A stretch of 64,000 bases of DNA from the NCBI GenBank assembly GCA_024114885.1, contig CP099429.1, positions 496,001 through 560,000 of the forward strand. The letters are read 5' to 3'. Positions within the stretch are counted from its first letter, which is position 1, and each line of letters starts with the position of its first letter. Under the pieces are notes generated by a model. That model saw only the letters and a list, made by a program, of their open reading frames with translations. It was not told the DNA's origin and made no database searches. Of this stretch, positions 1 to 11,324 are shown piece after piece. Source of the stretch: Septoria linicola. Its lineage: Eukaryota > Ascomycota > Dothideomycetes > Mycosphaerellales > Mycosphaerellaceae. Made by a program: the position numbers and the translations under genes.

Positions 1-431
1 TCGCCCAAATCCTGCTCCGTGTAGTCGCCGAAATCGCGAGATGAACCTGGCAATGACAAACAGCATAGCAACGCCAAAAAGTGAGTACGAGACTTTGGCG
101 ATCCTCGGTGCCTTGTCCCGGTACGGAAACTCGCATGTCTGCGCTTGCAGCCTCTGTGATGCTAAGGCCCCTCCAGTGTGCAGGATGTGGCCAGGCATGC
201 CGCCAGTGCATCGACCTGAGGACCTGAGGTCTGGCAGAAACAGGGATCTGTCGGTAGACAGTCGAACGCGGCTAGTATTCGAGTGCCACATGCCGTTGCA
301 CAAGCAGGTACTTCCATGAACGCCGTGATATTGACATTGTTGCGTGGCTCTAGGCTATGCGCGCCAGTCGAAGTCGTGGACATGAGGATAGCATAGCATA
401 GATAGGTTACTAGGCCGAAGGATTTCCACAT
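1..431 (-). CDS. CFEM-domain Pth11-like receptor, N-terminal part, frameshifted and cut by the window edge
   Basis: The ATG at 431 opens a signal peptide followed by a CFEM module with the expected cysteine spacing (PAC, TAC, DC, PCFC, AC, SC). The frame stops at about 162, just after the seventh cysteine. Switching frame by one base at the C-run 168-171 restores the family pattern at once: an LASQRLQAQTCEF stretch carrying the eighth CFEM cysteine, then a hydrophobic segment ending RFISRF that looks like the first membrane helix of a Pth11-type seven-helix receptor. No GT-AG intron fits such a short interval, so this is a one-base loss in a homopolymer, either real or an assembly error. Family knowledge: such receptors sense surface or host cues at the plasma membrane. 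The rest of the gene lies left of base 1. Confidence 0.75.
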
Positions 432-1735
432 GATGCGTTCCTGCTGGACGCCTGAAAGCGCACTGCTGCAAGGGCTGCAAATAGCGTACGAGAGGATGAA
501 GTGCAGTCAAGCATTGCGGCTGGCGCATGGGTAGTATTTCAGCGGCCCATAGCAAGCGACTTTGCCGTTGGGAGCAGGTTGCGCTTGTGTAGTTCGGGCA
601 TCTCCACTAGACAAAATGTTGTCGTTTTGGTATCATCAGCTGCAGCTTGCGGTGTAGTGCTGCTTTTTGCTCGAGTCAGTACGGGGATCAGCATGGGGGA
701 AAGTTGGACTTTGACTCGCTATCGCGCTAATTGTAGTTGTGAGCACCTGGTCGGGAGTCGTGGAAATGGAACGTTGTTCCAAACATAGCTGTTGAAGCAT
801 GGCTAAATGCACTCTGAGACAAGAGCACGGCGCAAAGGCAAGCGCAAGATGTGTGATGTGCTTGCTGTCACACGTTCCTACATTAGAGGATGGCTTGGTG
901 TAGGGCCTAACTAGTACCTGCATGAGCCGAGAAGCCTACAACGTAGTTGTACCGCTTATGCCGGAGGACCTGATCGTCGCCGATGCATCCCAATAGCATC
1001 GGCTAGATAGCATATAGTACGATCGCATATTCTGCTTCTGACTACGTTTGGCATCACGTTTGTGTATTGCTAGTCGCTGACATAACGACGGCCTGTGTCA
1101 TGAAGGTGGCAGGATCGCAATCTGTCCTGATTGTGGTCTTGGGGCGACTGACCTGCCTAATTCGGCGTAGACCAGCAATATCCAGCTATAGGTCGTCGTT
1201 CTGATATAGAGTCACAACATATGATTTGAAGTGGTAAGAGATGAGGTCAGGAAGAAGGATGCAAGGCTGGGTCAGGAGTGTTTCTGCCACCGATCACGTG
1301 CGATGATTTTACGCCTTCCCCGATTGAGACAGATCCCCCTCGTCCTCGCAGGATTTCTGGTGGGGCGGGCACGACAGCTGTAGCTCTCGACTAATTGATG
1401 AACCAAGCAATGGTGGACCTGCAGCAGCAGTTCGTGCTATTCGATGAAGTTACAGTCATTCATTGTTGACTGGCTTCGCGAGCCGCCGGGTAGTGCTCTT
1501 CGAGGCTATCTTGAGCCGACTTTTGTGACAGTCCACCACAACATGCAGAGTCGTGCAGGACTTATCTATGCAGGCCGTTGCCTCGCTTCTATCAGCTAGA
1601 CAGCACATGCAGCACACATCGACTGCCGTGCGACCTCTTTGTCGTAGGATATGTATGTGAAACGGCAGAGTGGACGCCGTTCGCTTCAGAAGACTTCTTG
1701 TTGACAAGCAGATCGTACGACCAAGAGTGATTCAC
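432..1735. other. intergenic, no gene recognised
   Basis: Only short frames that do not resemble any family; their apparent starts are mostly non-ATG. No tRNA-like B-box was found. The stretch presumably holds the promoters of the CFEM gene (leftward) and of the gene at 1736 (rightward). Confidence 0.5.
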
Positions 1736-2906
1736 ATGGCACAATCGGGCGTGTCCAGCTGCGTCCACTCCATCATCGCATCCTTCACAAGCGAGCTAGA
1801 TGTCTTTAAGAAGTTTCGCGAGCTTCGCAAGAGCAAAAAGGGTCGTCAGAAGCGGCAGTCATCAGGAGGAGACCAGGACGAGCAGCAACTGATGAGAAGC
1901 CTGAGAAAAGGTCCTGAGGTTATCGGCAGAGAATACCAAAGAAGTATCTCTGCTGTGGGCGATCGCTTCGCTCAAGGTGATGGTAAGAAGTCGATCCGCA
2001 GATGCGGCTGGAACATACTGACTGTACATGGTAGCTGCCACGAATACAGCACTTGCTGAAGTCCTTCTGAAATTGAACACGAGCCTGGTCATTGTGATCA
2101 ACGCATTCTTGCAAAAGGAAAAGCGAGAGCCAGACCTGGACTATCGCTCGCTTACAGCAATCGCTGATGCCTCACGGGCTGAGACGTGCCAGGCATTGCG
2201 GCAGTTGTACCGGAGACTTACACAGGAAACGTCGAGGGTAGCTCGTGACATTGGTAGTCCGGACCCCGCTGAAAGAGCAGGGCGTAGCTCGTCAGCCACA
2301 CGGTGTGGAAGACGTGGTCCCGTGCTAGCAAGGGTGGTAATAGCAGATTCTTCGAAGCCTAGCCGTGTCGCAATGGTCAGACCAGGAGAGCGCGAAAAGC
2401 ACAAGAGGTCAAACGCACTCAATTCCATCGCATCTCTGGCAGCTCGCTCGGGCGAATTGGTACCAGCGCGCCAGACATCACCAACCTTGACCATCCATCA
2501 GAATGGTTCTTCCAGAATGATCGCGCGCAGTGAGAAGAAATCTAATGTCCAGACTGCTCGCAAATCGCATGCATCGATAGAGAAGCACTCTGCCAAGGAC
2601 TTAGGATCGTCGGCATCGCTGCTGCTTACGCTGAGGGCAGATAATGTTGTAGCAGAGGGAGTCGTACAGCCTCGGCGACTTAACAAGCCAACGCCAACAT
2701 ATTGTTCCGAGGCTTCATACATGACCAAGCTAGGGGAGATCCCTCTTCACAAATGGGCTGAGCCTATCGACTTCGATGCAATGTCGCGCCTCAACAAGGA
2801 GGCCATGAGGAATGGTTGGCCTTTCTGCGAGATGAATGATACGGGCCCGAAGAAGAGCAGACGAGGCATTTTCAAGCTGTTCAGACGGAGCACGAACGAC
2901 CAGTGA
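1736..2906 (+). CDS. uncharacterised fungal protein, two exons
   Basis: Exons 1736-1982 and 2035-2906; intron 1983-2034 (52 nt, GTAAGA, CTGAC branch, TAG) joins the frames and gives about 372 aa. The N-terminal third (SIIASFTSELDVFKKFRE, then KGPEVIGREYQRSISAVGDRF, then ALAEVLLKLNTSL and SRAETCQALRQLY) is helical and, from memory, resembles a widespread uncharacterised fungal domain in which a basic KKGRQKR patch is followed by amphipathic helices. The middle is serine-rich and probably disordered; the C-terminus is basic (KKSRRGIFKLFRR). The in-frame codon at 1670 is GTG, so the ATG at 1736 was chosen; an upstream exon is possible. I do not know the function. Confidence 0.7.
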
Positions 2907-4058
2907 AGCCTGATCATCCCTTCACAGATGAAACGAGAATCATATCTCCAAGGGACGTATTGTAGGTTTCAGGTTACGTGTGCGAAGCGGCAAGACATTA
3001 TATCGAAGAGAGGCTGGACATTCCACGACTGTATGGCTGTCTATCTTCAACTACTTGGCGAAGTGGTATAAACCAGCGATATGCAACTCTCCCACGGACT
3101 GACCCAAGCGAGTGGTTGCAATGGTTTCTCATATTCCAGCCTCCGCGTGTGAACACATATATCGTCACTTTGACAGATGCACTCCAGCATCTGGGGTAAT
3201 TGCATTCCATAGAGAGACCACATCCAAGTCGACTTAGGGAACTGCTCGCACACCCGAATTATGAAGTAGCCATGGTCAGGCGACGTAGCTCGGACTTGGA
3301 CAAAGCTCAAGAGACCAGTGGCACGCGAGCTGGAGTTTTGCAAGTAGACACAAAGACTGCAATGGTGGTTCGGTGTGTGGTTGTCTCGCTGGGCATGTTT
3401 GCCGTGCCGGTGATACGGGTGATACGCAGCATGGATCTGGCGGACCGAGCCTGGGTGGGAATTCATGCATCATCTGTCGTCACAATCTTCAGCAACACAG
3501 CTCACGTCAAGCACAACATCTTCGGCGCAACGAGGCATGATTCGCCGACGATTCTGTCGCACCAATTGCGGTCAGCCAGTCCTTGCAAGCCCTCACGCAT
3601 TCAAGCCAGAATAGGTATACGCGAATCATCGGCCCGACACCACGATCCGCCTGAAATGTACCGCGATCGAGATGCAAGAATTCGGAGGTAAAGAAGACTG
3701 TGCTCTTCCTTCTCGTCCTTTGGTTTCAGCGCTCAGAGTCGACGCAGACACGACGCGAGGATCTGTCTTATGTGAGTGCCGGATGTCGAATTGCAAGTGC
3801 CTGCAGAAGCGAAGACATGCCCATTGCGCAATTGCGCGTTCATGGATATCGCTTTCCTCCTAGCCAGGATCATGCAAACGCTTCTACAATGACCCACATG
3901 GTCTCGATAACTTCAGCATCATCCTTACGAGCCACAATCTCTGCTGTGGCGCACTTGTATATCGGTCACGCCGCTCACGATTTGTAGAAAAGCTTTAATC
4001 AAGCCTACAGGCTCACATTCCTCGCGTTAACTTCCTTGCTTCAGACTTAAACATCGTG
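2907..4058. other. intergenic, no gene recognised
   Basis: Overlapping short frames on both strands (the longest, 3200-3691, is 163 codons) with no family resemblance or signal peptide. I see no repeat or RNA gene. Confidence 0.45.
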
Positions 4059-5670
4059 ATGTCAAGCCGACAACCAAGACCGTCCCAAGGACGGACTGCC
4101 ACTGGGAGATCTACCAGGACGGCAGGAACAGCAATAAGTCAAGATGTAGATTATAGCTTAGCCGGCCCACCATCTCAGGGCTACCAGCCTATCGATCCTC
4201 ACGGAACACATTACGACGAAGGATACTTCGCTGCAAATCCTTGGATGGAGTCCTCAAAACCCAAGAACGAAAACTTCTCGTTGGCGGGAACTTTTCCACA
4301 CAAAGTACGATGGGGCTCGAAGAAGCCTAAACAAGGCTCCTATCAGCACAACGTATCTTCACAAGAAAAAGGCGAATCAGAAGCAGCACCACAGGTTCCT
4401 ACCGCCATCGATCAGGGACTGGCAGATTCGGCATATAAGCGTGATCCCAAGGATGGCAAACGTGATCCACGCGATCCACGACCTGATGCTTGTGCGTGTT
4501 CTTCATCATATACAATAGTGTGTAGCTAATCCGAGTCCAGTTGACCCAGAGTCGAGCACTCTAGAAAGGATCAAGGAACAGCCCTCGGACGAAGACGACA
4601 ACGGACAAGACATCGAACGCTCGCCGACTAGGCAATCACTGCAGCCTTCGATACAACAAAGGACCGTCTCTCACTACGGTTCGAAAGGCCAAAGACGAGG
4701 AACTCTAGCGAACGAGGCAATAGTCGATGGCCTAGACCCCAAAGACCGACCTTTCAATCACTGGGCGATAGCACGGCTACACCTACAACGACCACTTGCT
4801 GAATGGCTAGGCACCACAGTCCTCATGTTCATCGGCATCTCAGGAAACCTGTCGGTCATCACTTCCGACTACCAGACTGGGACTATGCAATCAATGTACT
4901 GGTGCTGGGGCTTCGCAGTCATGCTAGCCATCTACATCGCAGGTGGTGGATCGGGCGCCTTCCTCAACCCAGCACTGACACTCATGCTCTCCGTTTTTCG
5001 AGGCTTCCCAGCGCGAAGAGTACCAGTCTACATTATAGTGCAACTGCTTGGCGCTTTCACCGGCGCTATACTGGCTTTTGCAATCTACAAGGATAACATC
5101 ATACATATGGACGACGGGCTTGTGCCAGAGTCCACCGGAATGGCGTTTTATACGCAACCTAAGGACTGGGTCAGCAATTCCACGGCGTTCTTCACAGAAA
5201 TGCTAGGCACTGCAGTAATTGGGTGCAGTATCATGGCATTGGGAGATTCTCACAACAGTCCTCCCGGAGCAGGTATGCACGCCTTCATCATCGGCTTGCT
5301 GACGACTGCCGTCACCATGTCCCTAGGATTCAGCACTGGAGGCTGCTTTAATCCTGTGCGTGATCTTGGTCCACGTCTGGCGACAATCGCGGTTGGCTAC
5401 CCGTCTTCTACATTCGCCGCGAAACAGAACTGGTGGATCTGGGGTCCATGGTGTGCAACAATAACTGGCGCTCTTCTCGGTGGACTTGTCTATGATCTGT
5501 GCATCTTCAAGGGTGGCGAAAGTCCTGTGAACTACTCCTTCGGGCGCTGGCAGATTGAGACCTTGAAGAACCAAGCTGGTCTCACACATGCGCTCGGGTT
5601 GGAGGACAAGACGAGGGACATTGAGAGGAAACTGGAATCTGGTGAGATTCATGACGAACCGAAGTTGTGA
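4059..5670 (+). CDS. aquaglyceroporin with long N-terminal extension
   Basis: Exons 4059-4491 and 4541-5670; intron 4492-4540 (49 nt, GTGCGT, GCTAATC branch, CAG) keeps frame, giving about 520 aa. The first ~240 residues are hydrophilic and presumably cytosolic; the rest is a six-helix MIP channel. The first pore motif is canonical (FLNPALTLM, about residue 288). The second is FNPVRDLGPR (about residue 414), with Val where NPA has Ala. The aspartate after the second motif (NPxRD) is the usual glyceroporin signature. Role from the family: facilitated diffusion of glycerol and/or water across the plasma membrane in osmotic adjustment. It converges on the reductase gene, 97 bp away. The ATG at 4059 follows an in-frame GTG at 4056 and is the first ATG. 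Confidence 0.93.
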
Positions 5671-5767
5671 CGAGTTCCATTCAGTTGCGCCTGTCATTAC
5701 ACCTTTCCAATATCGTCACAGCATAATTCATTACCACAAGTTTTGCGCATGGCTACATTGCGCGACT

Positions 5768-7070
5768 TTACGAGATGTATGAGACCACGACCTTCTTTGC
5801 GCTTACGCCTTTCCTTTGCGTGTCAAGACCTAGCTGTACCGAACGCAGCTCTTCTCCAACAATCTGTGAATCCGGCGCTGGAACAATCGTCTTCGACTTA
5901 AGTGCGGCTGGCAGGAAGTCCTTCCAAATGAATGGCCCGACGTCATTTGTGAAGATGTCAGGAGCGAAGACTGTTTATGATGATCAGCTGACATCCAACA
6001 GTGGTGGCCATTTTCAATACTTACTAGCTTTCGTCCTCACTGACTTCGGAATATCGCCATCTTCTGGGATCCCTCGCACAGACACTACAATCGTCTTTCC
6101 CTTCGAGCGGTCCACAATGCGAGCACAAGCTTGCACTGCACCATCTGCACCAACAGCATGATACGCACCAACTACAGTCTTGCCATCAAGCCACTTGACA
6201 ATTTGATCCTCCACATCCTTTGCATGGTAGTCAAATGCTTCCGAAGCACCCAGCTTCTTGACGTAGTCGAAGTTCTTCTGGCTTGCAGTCGTAATGACTT
6301 CCGCTCCCGCTGCTTTTGCAAGCTGTATGGCGCAGGACCCCACGCTTGAACTGCCACCCCAGACTAGCAGGACACGCTTGAGTGGCTTAGGGTCTTGCTC
6401 TGGGAATGGAAGGTTGAGGTAATCTTTCTGAAACAAGCCTGCAGCGGCTGTGCTGATGCCGAGTGGAAGAACAACGCCTACTGATGTTCGAATGTCGCTT
6501 GGTAGCTGCGCGACAGCATCTCTCTGTACCACGACGTACTTTTGGAACGCACCAGTAGCTCCTGGCGGGAGCTTTGTGTTTTTGCCTCTGGTGCAATGCC
6601 TAGACCATAATTTCACATTAGCCATGATGACTTGCCATTTGTGCTCAGTCTTTACGTTTTGACACCTGCAAAACTTACGCAATAACTCTCTGTCCAATCC
6701 TCAGATCATCCACTTCATCTCCAACCTCTGCAATTTCTCCCGCTACATCACTGCCAAAGACGGTAGGATACTTCAGCCCAAACAGATCTTGGTCTTGTAA
6801 GATCCAGTCGATAGGATTGACTGCCGCATCGAGCACTTTGATCACGACATGTCCTTTGGGCGGTTTCGTATAGGGAGCAGACGAGACCGTCAACGGTCTT
6901 TCCTTTGGCTTGAGTGCCCAGGCAGCGACGTTCTTGGCCGCGAAGAGGTCCCAGCCTTTGGTGCTGACGCGGGGTAAGTCTTGAGGCATGCCGCCGTTAT
7001 TCGAGAGCCGTTTCGTGAAATCTTCTGCGGAGCGGTTGTGAAAGGCGCGAGAACTTGACGGCGATGACAT
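5768..7070 (-). CDS. zinc-binding-dehydrogenase-like (MDR family) oxidoreductase, trans-enoyl-reductase type
   Basis: Three exons on the minus strand: 7070-6679, 6599-6025 and 5970-5768; introns 6678-6600 (79 nt, GTAAGT..TAG) and 6024-5971 (54 nt, GTAAGT, CTGAT branch, CAG). Product 389 aa. N-terminal GroES-like fold (KVLDAAVNPIDWILQD, then YPTVFGSDVAGEIAEVGD), then a Rossmann NAD(P)H site (LLVWGGSSSVGSCAIQLAK), then a C-terminal catalytic-fold end (SVQLGLDTQRKGVSAKKVVV). The structural-zinc cysteine cluster of classical alcohol dehydrogenases is not seen, which fits quinone/enoyl reductases. The substrate is unknown; no polyketide synthase is nearby, so a secondary-metabolite role is not supported here. 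Confidence 0.92.
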
Positions 7071-8006
7071 GATGGGTGTAGAAGAGCAGTATGGGTGTTT
7101 GTACAGCAGAGGTGTAGTCTAGGATGTGTAGGTATGGCAGGGTTGATAGCTTGGGGTTCCTGCAGGATGACGGCAAGCAACGAATCGGATACAATTCCAC
7201 GAACAACGAAACACATAGCAAACCTTATTATGATGTTCTCAATGGCGAGCCAGGTTGTCTCAAGGTTTGCCCATGGCAAACGACTATCGTTGTGCTTCAC
7301 ATCATCGTCAAACGAATGTTACACGAGCGAGCACCTTCAGGTTCATATTCTGGCAGTATCCCTAAGACATCATCGAATAACTCCTGCACATACGGCACAA
7401 AGATCGCGATATTGCTTTCGAAACTGTAGCACTAGCGAATCTACACGACACGACGACCCACGCTTCTTGGAGTGCTTCACGATTGACAAAGATCCATCCC
7501 AAAGAACAGAGGAACGGCTTCGGACGTGGTCATATTGATTAGCTGGCTCGCTCTTGTGCTACTTTCTTCACTGTTTTGGCTTATCTCGCCAGTGATTGTT
7601 GACTGTCGTGTGGCAACGGAAGTTCGCATGCTTACTACCGCCTAGGATCCATGGGCACGAGCTGATCTCTTGACGGCTGGTATCGTGTCATGGATGGTCA
7701 TGGAAGTGCCATCATGAACGCGCTGTGCTCTAGTCCTGCTTGCTGGTATTGGGTCGGACCTTACGAAAGTCAACAGGCTTTTGGAGCAAGGAGCTTATAG
7801 AGCCGATCTCATTGAGGACGCATCAGATGTGAGCTGAAACCGTGAGAGCATCATGCTCGCTCATAAGGTCCAGATCAGCTGCCCCACGTTGAGTACGGCA
7901 ATGATCAGCGCTATGCAGAATACATTGCCGAGGCCCTCACAAGCAAGTGCTCTATTATGTTCATACCATGATCGCACAACACTAACAACAATCAGCACAA
8001 AAGATC
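7071..8006. other. intergenic, divergent promoter region
   Basis: Lies between the leftward reductase gene and the rightward small membrane protein. Frames here (for example 7095-7538) show no family features. Confidence 0.45.
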
Positions 8007-8440
8007 ATGTCGGTCTCTCCATCGTCACTGTACTACGGCTCAGCGCTGCTATATGCAGCGACCATTCCCAAGCACACCCTGGTTGGCTTAAACAGTGTTG
8101 CCCCTGCCGTTTCAACCATTGCTGAGGACACTCCCACCAACCGGAAGATGAAGCTGCTTCTCACGCCAACATGGCTCCACTGCAACCTGTGGCTTGTGAC
8201 ATCAGGTAAGGTCCGGTATGACTTGCCCAGATCTTGCTGACGAGCACAGCGCTTTTGAGTGCCAAGTGGGCGAGACTTGGGGGGCCCTCGAGCACAGAGG
8301 AGAAGGCCATTGTGTGGGCACAGCTTGTGGTTGGCGGCGTGGTAGGCTGGCAGTACTTCAAGCACAATATGTATGTCGGTCTTGGTTGTCTTTGGGCTGC
8401 TCCAGTTGCCGGTGCAGCAGCACTCATTTGGGAGAACTGA
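8007..8440 (+). CDS. small multi-pass membrane protein, uncharacterised
   Basis: Exons 8007-8205 and 8250-8440; intron 8206-8249 (44 nt, GTAAGG, CTGAC branch, CAG). Product 129 aa. It has an N-terminal hydrophobic stretch (YYGSALLYAATIP), a conserved-looking GLNSVAPAVS turn, a second segment around LHCNLWLVTSALLSAKWA, and two more in the C-terminal half (IVWAQLVVGGVVGW and LGCLWAAPVAGAAALIW), so probably three or four helices. From memory similar short proteins occur across Pezizomycotina without assigned function. Splicing is supported because both exons alone are cut short and the junction restores a helix. Confidence 0.8.
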
Positions 8441-8498
8441 GTAATCGAGTGTTTGGACATCGTCCAAACTGCACAAGTGAGCTATTTCTGGGTATGTA

Positions 8499-9494
8499 TC
8501 AGTTCTTGCTTGGCTCGCTGAGAAGCTCTTCGGCGGCGCGTGCTTTTTCTCTATTCGTAGCTCGATTATCAGAACGGTCGTAATCGTATCCGACAATGAT
8601 CTCCACATTCTCTATCAAGTGCTTGCCACGGAAAGCTTGCCATTCCTCATCGGTGCCTTGTATGCAGTCGCCAGGTCTGAAAGAGATGCGCAATCGCCTC
8701 AGGCTCGGAAAGCAATGGAGCAGCTCGACTGCTCCGTTAGGCTCCATGAGATCGTAAACATGCACATTTCGAACCGCGTGTCTCTGATGAGGAAACAAGA
8801 CTCGAGTTCCGAAGTCTTCGCGTACACTGGACAGCAGACTGGCCATCTCGAATGTGCTATTGACGAAAGGTAGGTGCCAGGTCTCTGCATATATCTTCCG
8901 GCAACTTTGCGAGATCTGGACACCAGGCTTGCTAGTGCCTGTTGTCCGCTTTCCGTAGACACTGGAACACCTGACATGAGTGAAAGAATAAGGGCTAATG
9001 GCATGCTCACAAAAGGGGCCCGTGCGAGGCAGCGTTCCGCTCTCGTCGAAGCACTCGTCTGGGATCTTGACCGGCATCTTACTCAGAGCATACTGGCGGT
9101 CCCAGTCGCCAGATCGCAAGCATACGTGAGATGTCAACTTTGTGATCTGCTGCGTCTCCAGCGTCTCATTGCTTGTCTGAGTGTGTGGCGAATAGTACTC
9201 ATGGCGATATTTCTCAGCTCTAGTCCAATTTTCATCGAGCGCACATGGCGTCTCTCGAATATGGATGTCGTGGTATCCTATGACGAACTCCCAAATGATC
9301 GTCCGCAGTTCTGCTGACAGCCTGAAAAGCGGAGAAGCGACTTGAGCATTTGCTGTATCGACTTTGACGACAACCCCGGTCGCACGCTGAGGCCGAACGA
9401 GTACCTCGTATGGCCTGTCCGCTCTGATCATTGTGGACGACACAGTTTGTTGCTCGAATGTGCACAATGAGTCGAGGCAGGAGTGGCTTGGCAT
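8499..9494 (-). CDS. 2EXR/F-box-like fungal protein (DUF7730-type)
   Basis: Single exon, 331 aa. After about 55 residues comes the hallmark FRLSAELRTIIWEFVIG, the short helical 2EXR/F-box-like motif that opens many fungal proteins of this class. Later the family pattern ISQSCRKIYAETWHLPFVNSTFE is followed by a block listing local segment scores (AVRNVHVYDL, then SLRRLRISF). Proteins of this type are numerous and fast-evolving in ascomycetes; an adaptor role in ubiquitin ligases is only an analogy. It ends 58 bp from the convergent small membrane protein gene and lies head-to-head with the next gene (120 bp between ATGs). An internal ATG (MIRADRP) is an alternative start. Confidence 0.82.
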   Translation of the reverse strand: MPSHSCLDSLCTFEQQTVSSTMIRADRPYEVLVRPQRATGVVVKVDTANAQVASPLFRLSAELRTIIWEFVIGYHDIHIRETPCALDENWTRAEKYRHEYYSPHTQTSNETLETQQITKLTSHVCLRSGDWDRQYALSKMPVKIPDECFDESGTLPRTGPFCEHAISPYSFTHVRCSSVYGKRTTGTSKPGVQISQSCRKIYAETWHLPFVNSTFEMASLLSSVREDFGTRVLFPHQRHAVRNVHVYDLMEPNGAVELLHCFPSLRRLRISFRPGDCIQGTDEEWQAFRGKHLIENVEIIVGYDYDRSDNRATNREKARAAEELLSEPSKN

Positions 9495-9614
9495 GATCGG
9501 CGTTTCCTTCTCCCAACTCCGCGGTGATCATCACGACTTTCACGTCCATGGCTGACTCTCGCTTGATGCTAGCATACACTACGTTGCACTGCCACCCCAC
9601 TGCATCGTAGAGAG

Positions 9615-11324
9615 ATGGGTACGATGGGGCTGTCGCACACTCCCACCGCGCTGAAGCGCTGGAGCTGTCAAGATAAGCAGTTGCCGCCAGTCGATCAGGT
9701 CAAGGCAATTCACGTCTACGACTTCGACAATACTTGTAGGCCGATTGGCATTCTTCCCGTGGTGAAGCACTAATCTCGTGCAGTGTTCAAGTCTCCACTG
9801 CCGAACCGACAGGTCTGGAACACAGGGACGTGTGGCTCATTGCAAGCGCAAGAATTCATGCACAATGGCGGCTGGTGGCATAATCCGAGCATCCTGGCTG
9901 CTACGGGCGAGGGAGTCGAGATAGAGGAGGCGCGGGCTTGGGAAGGCTGCTGGAACGAGATGATCGTGCAGTTGGTGCAGCTCTCCATGTCGGAGCAAGA
10001 TGCACTAACAGTGCTTCTGACCGGCAGACAAGAACACGAGTTTGCAGAGCTCATTGGCAAGATGACACGCGCGAAGGGCCTGGAGTTTGACATGGTATGT
10101 TTAAAGCCCTCGAGCGGTCCCAACGGCGAGGTGTTTGGAAGCACAATGCTGTTCAAGCAAGCGCTGCTGAGAGACATCGTCTACACTTACCATCAGGCTG
10201 AGGAGCTGCGCATCTACGAGGATCGAGTCAAGCACACCAAGGGATTCAGAGAATTCTTCGCCGACTTCAACAGAACGCTGATGGCAGGCGAGCCGACCGC
10301 GCAAGTTCCTGTGCCACGACAGCCTATCACCGCAGAAGTCATCCAAGTGACTGAACAAGATAGCTTCATGGATCCTGTCTCGGAAGTGACCGAAGTCCAG
10401 AAGATGGTCAATGTCCACAACCGTGCAATATTGGATGGTACAGCTCCTCCCAAAGCAGTGCCCTATAAGATCAAGCGCTCCGTTTTCTACACTGGCTATC
10501 TGATACAACAAGCAGACATGGATCGTCTCCGCTCGCTTGTCAAACCACCTCCAAATTGTCCAGAGCACGAACTCAAATATCTCGCAAATAATGTCCTAAT
10601 CACTCCACGACCCGCGCCGCACAGTATTCTGAACAAGGTTGGTGGCATTGGCGCGAAGATGACCTGGAAAGTCACTGGTTTGGCTGTGCACGAACAACGA
10701 GTTTGGGCTGCGCGCGTCGAGCCGGTGCCTGCTAATGCCAAGGTCTACACCGAGAACGCAACTCCTTGTGTCGTCCTAGCTACTAGGCGTCAAGCCAAAC
10801 CAATCGAAGCGAGCAGGATTCAGAACTGGCAGCCGGTGCCCGAGCACCAGGCTTTCGAATTCGAGACCACTGTCGGTGAAAAGGTCCTACTTCGCGTGGA
10901 GCAAGAGTACCCCAATGAGGATGAGTATGAAGCGAGCTTTCCGAACGCTAAGAACGCGAAGAAACATCCGCGAGAAGAAGACTTTCCACCTCTTGGATCT
11001 AGCCGCCAGCAGGGCAACAAGCCTGCAAGAACGCAGGGCGGCCGCGGTGGCTTCGGAAACAACCGTAACGATGGCTCATGGGTCTCGAAGCCAAATGGCG
11101 GCAGCTTCAACAATGCGCCTCGCGGTGGCGGCGGCAACAATGGCCAAGGTGGGGCTCGAGGTGGCCGCGGAAACTTTGGAGGTCAGCGTGGTCGCCGAGA
11201 TGGTGGTGGTGGGCATCGCGGAGGCGGCGGACATCGTGGCAGAGGAGGAGGTGGCCGTGGTGGCTACAAGAGCCTCGACGACAATGTTGGTCAAGGCTAC
11301 GGAAGTGGAGGCATGCAGTACTGA
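9615..11324 (+). CDS. Swiss Army Knife HAD-like RNA-repair-type protein with C-terminal RGG tail
   Basis: Exons 9615-9735 and 9784-11324; intron 9736-9783 (48 nt, GTAGGC, ACTAATC branch, CAG) creates the intact HAD motif VYDFDNTLFKSPLP, whose DxDxT aspartates are at about residues 36-40. Product 553 aa. This matches the fungal Swiss Army Knife RNA repair-like HAD domain (Pfam HAD_SAK_1) as I remember it. The last ~95 residues are a glycine/arginine tract of RGG and GGGG repeats (nt 11036-11320), typical of RNA-binding low-complexity tails. The reaction is unproven; a phosphatase-type chemistry linked to RNA is inferred from the HAD motif plus the RGG tail. Confidence 0.88.

Noticed and set aside
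3200..3691. 163-codon frame after the uncharacterised gene
   Set aside because: No conserved-looking blocks, no signal peptide, overlapped by equally long frames on the other strand.
9770..10568. Minus-strand frames opposite the HAD-RGG gene
   Set aside because: They mirror a well-supported coding exon on the plus strand and have no family features.
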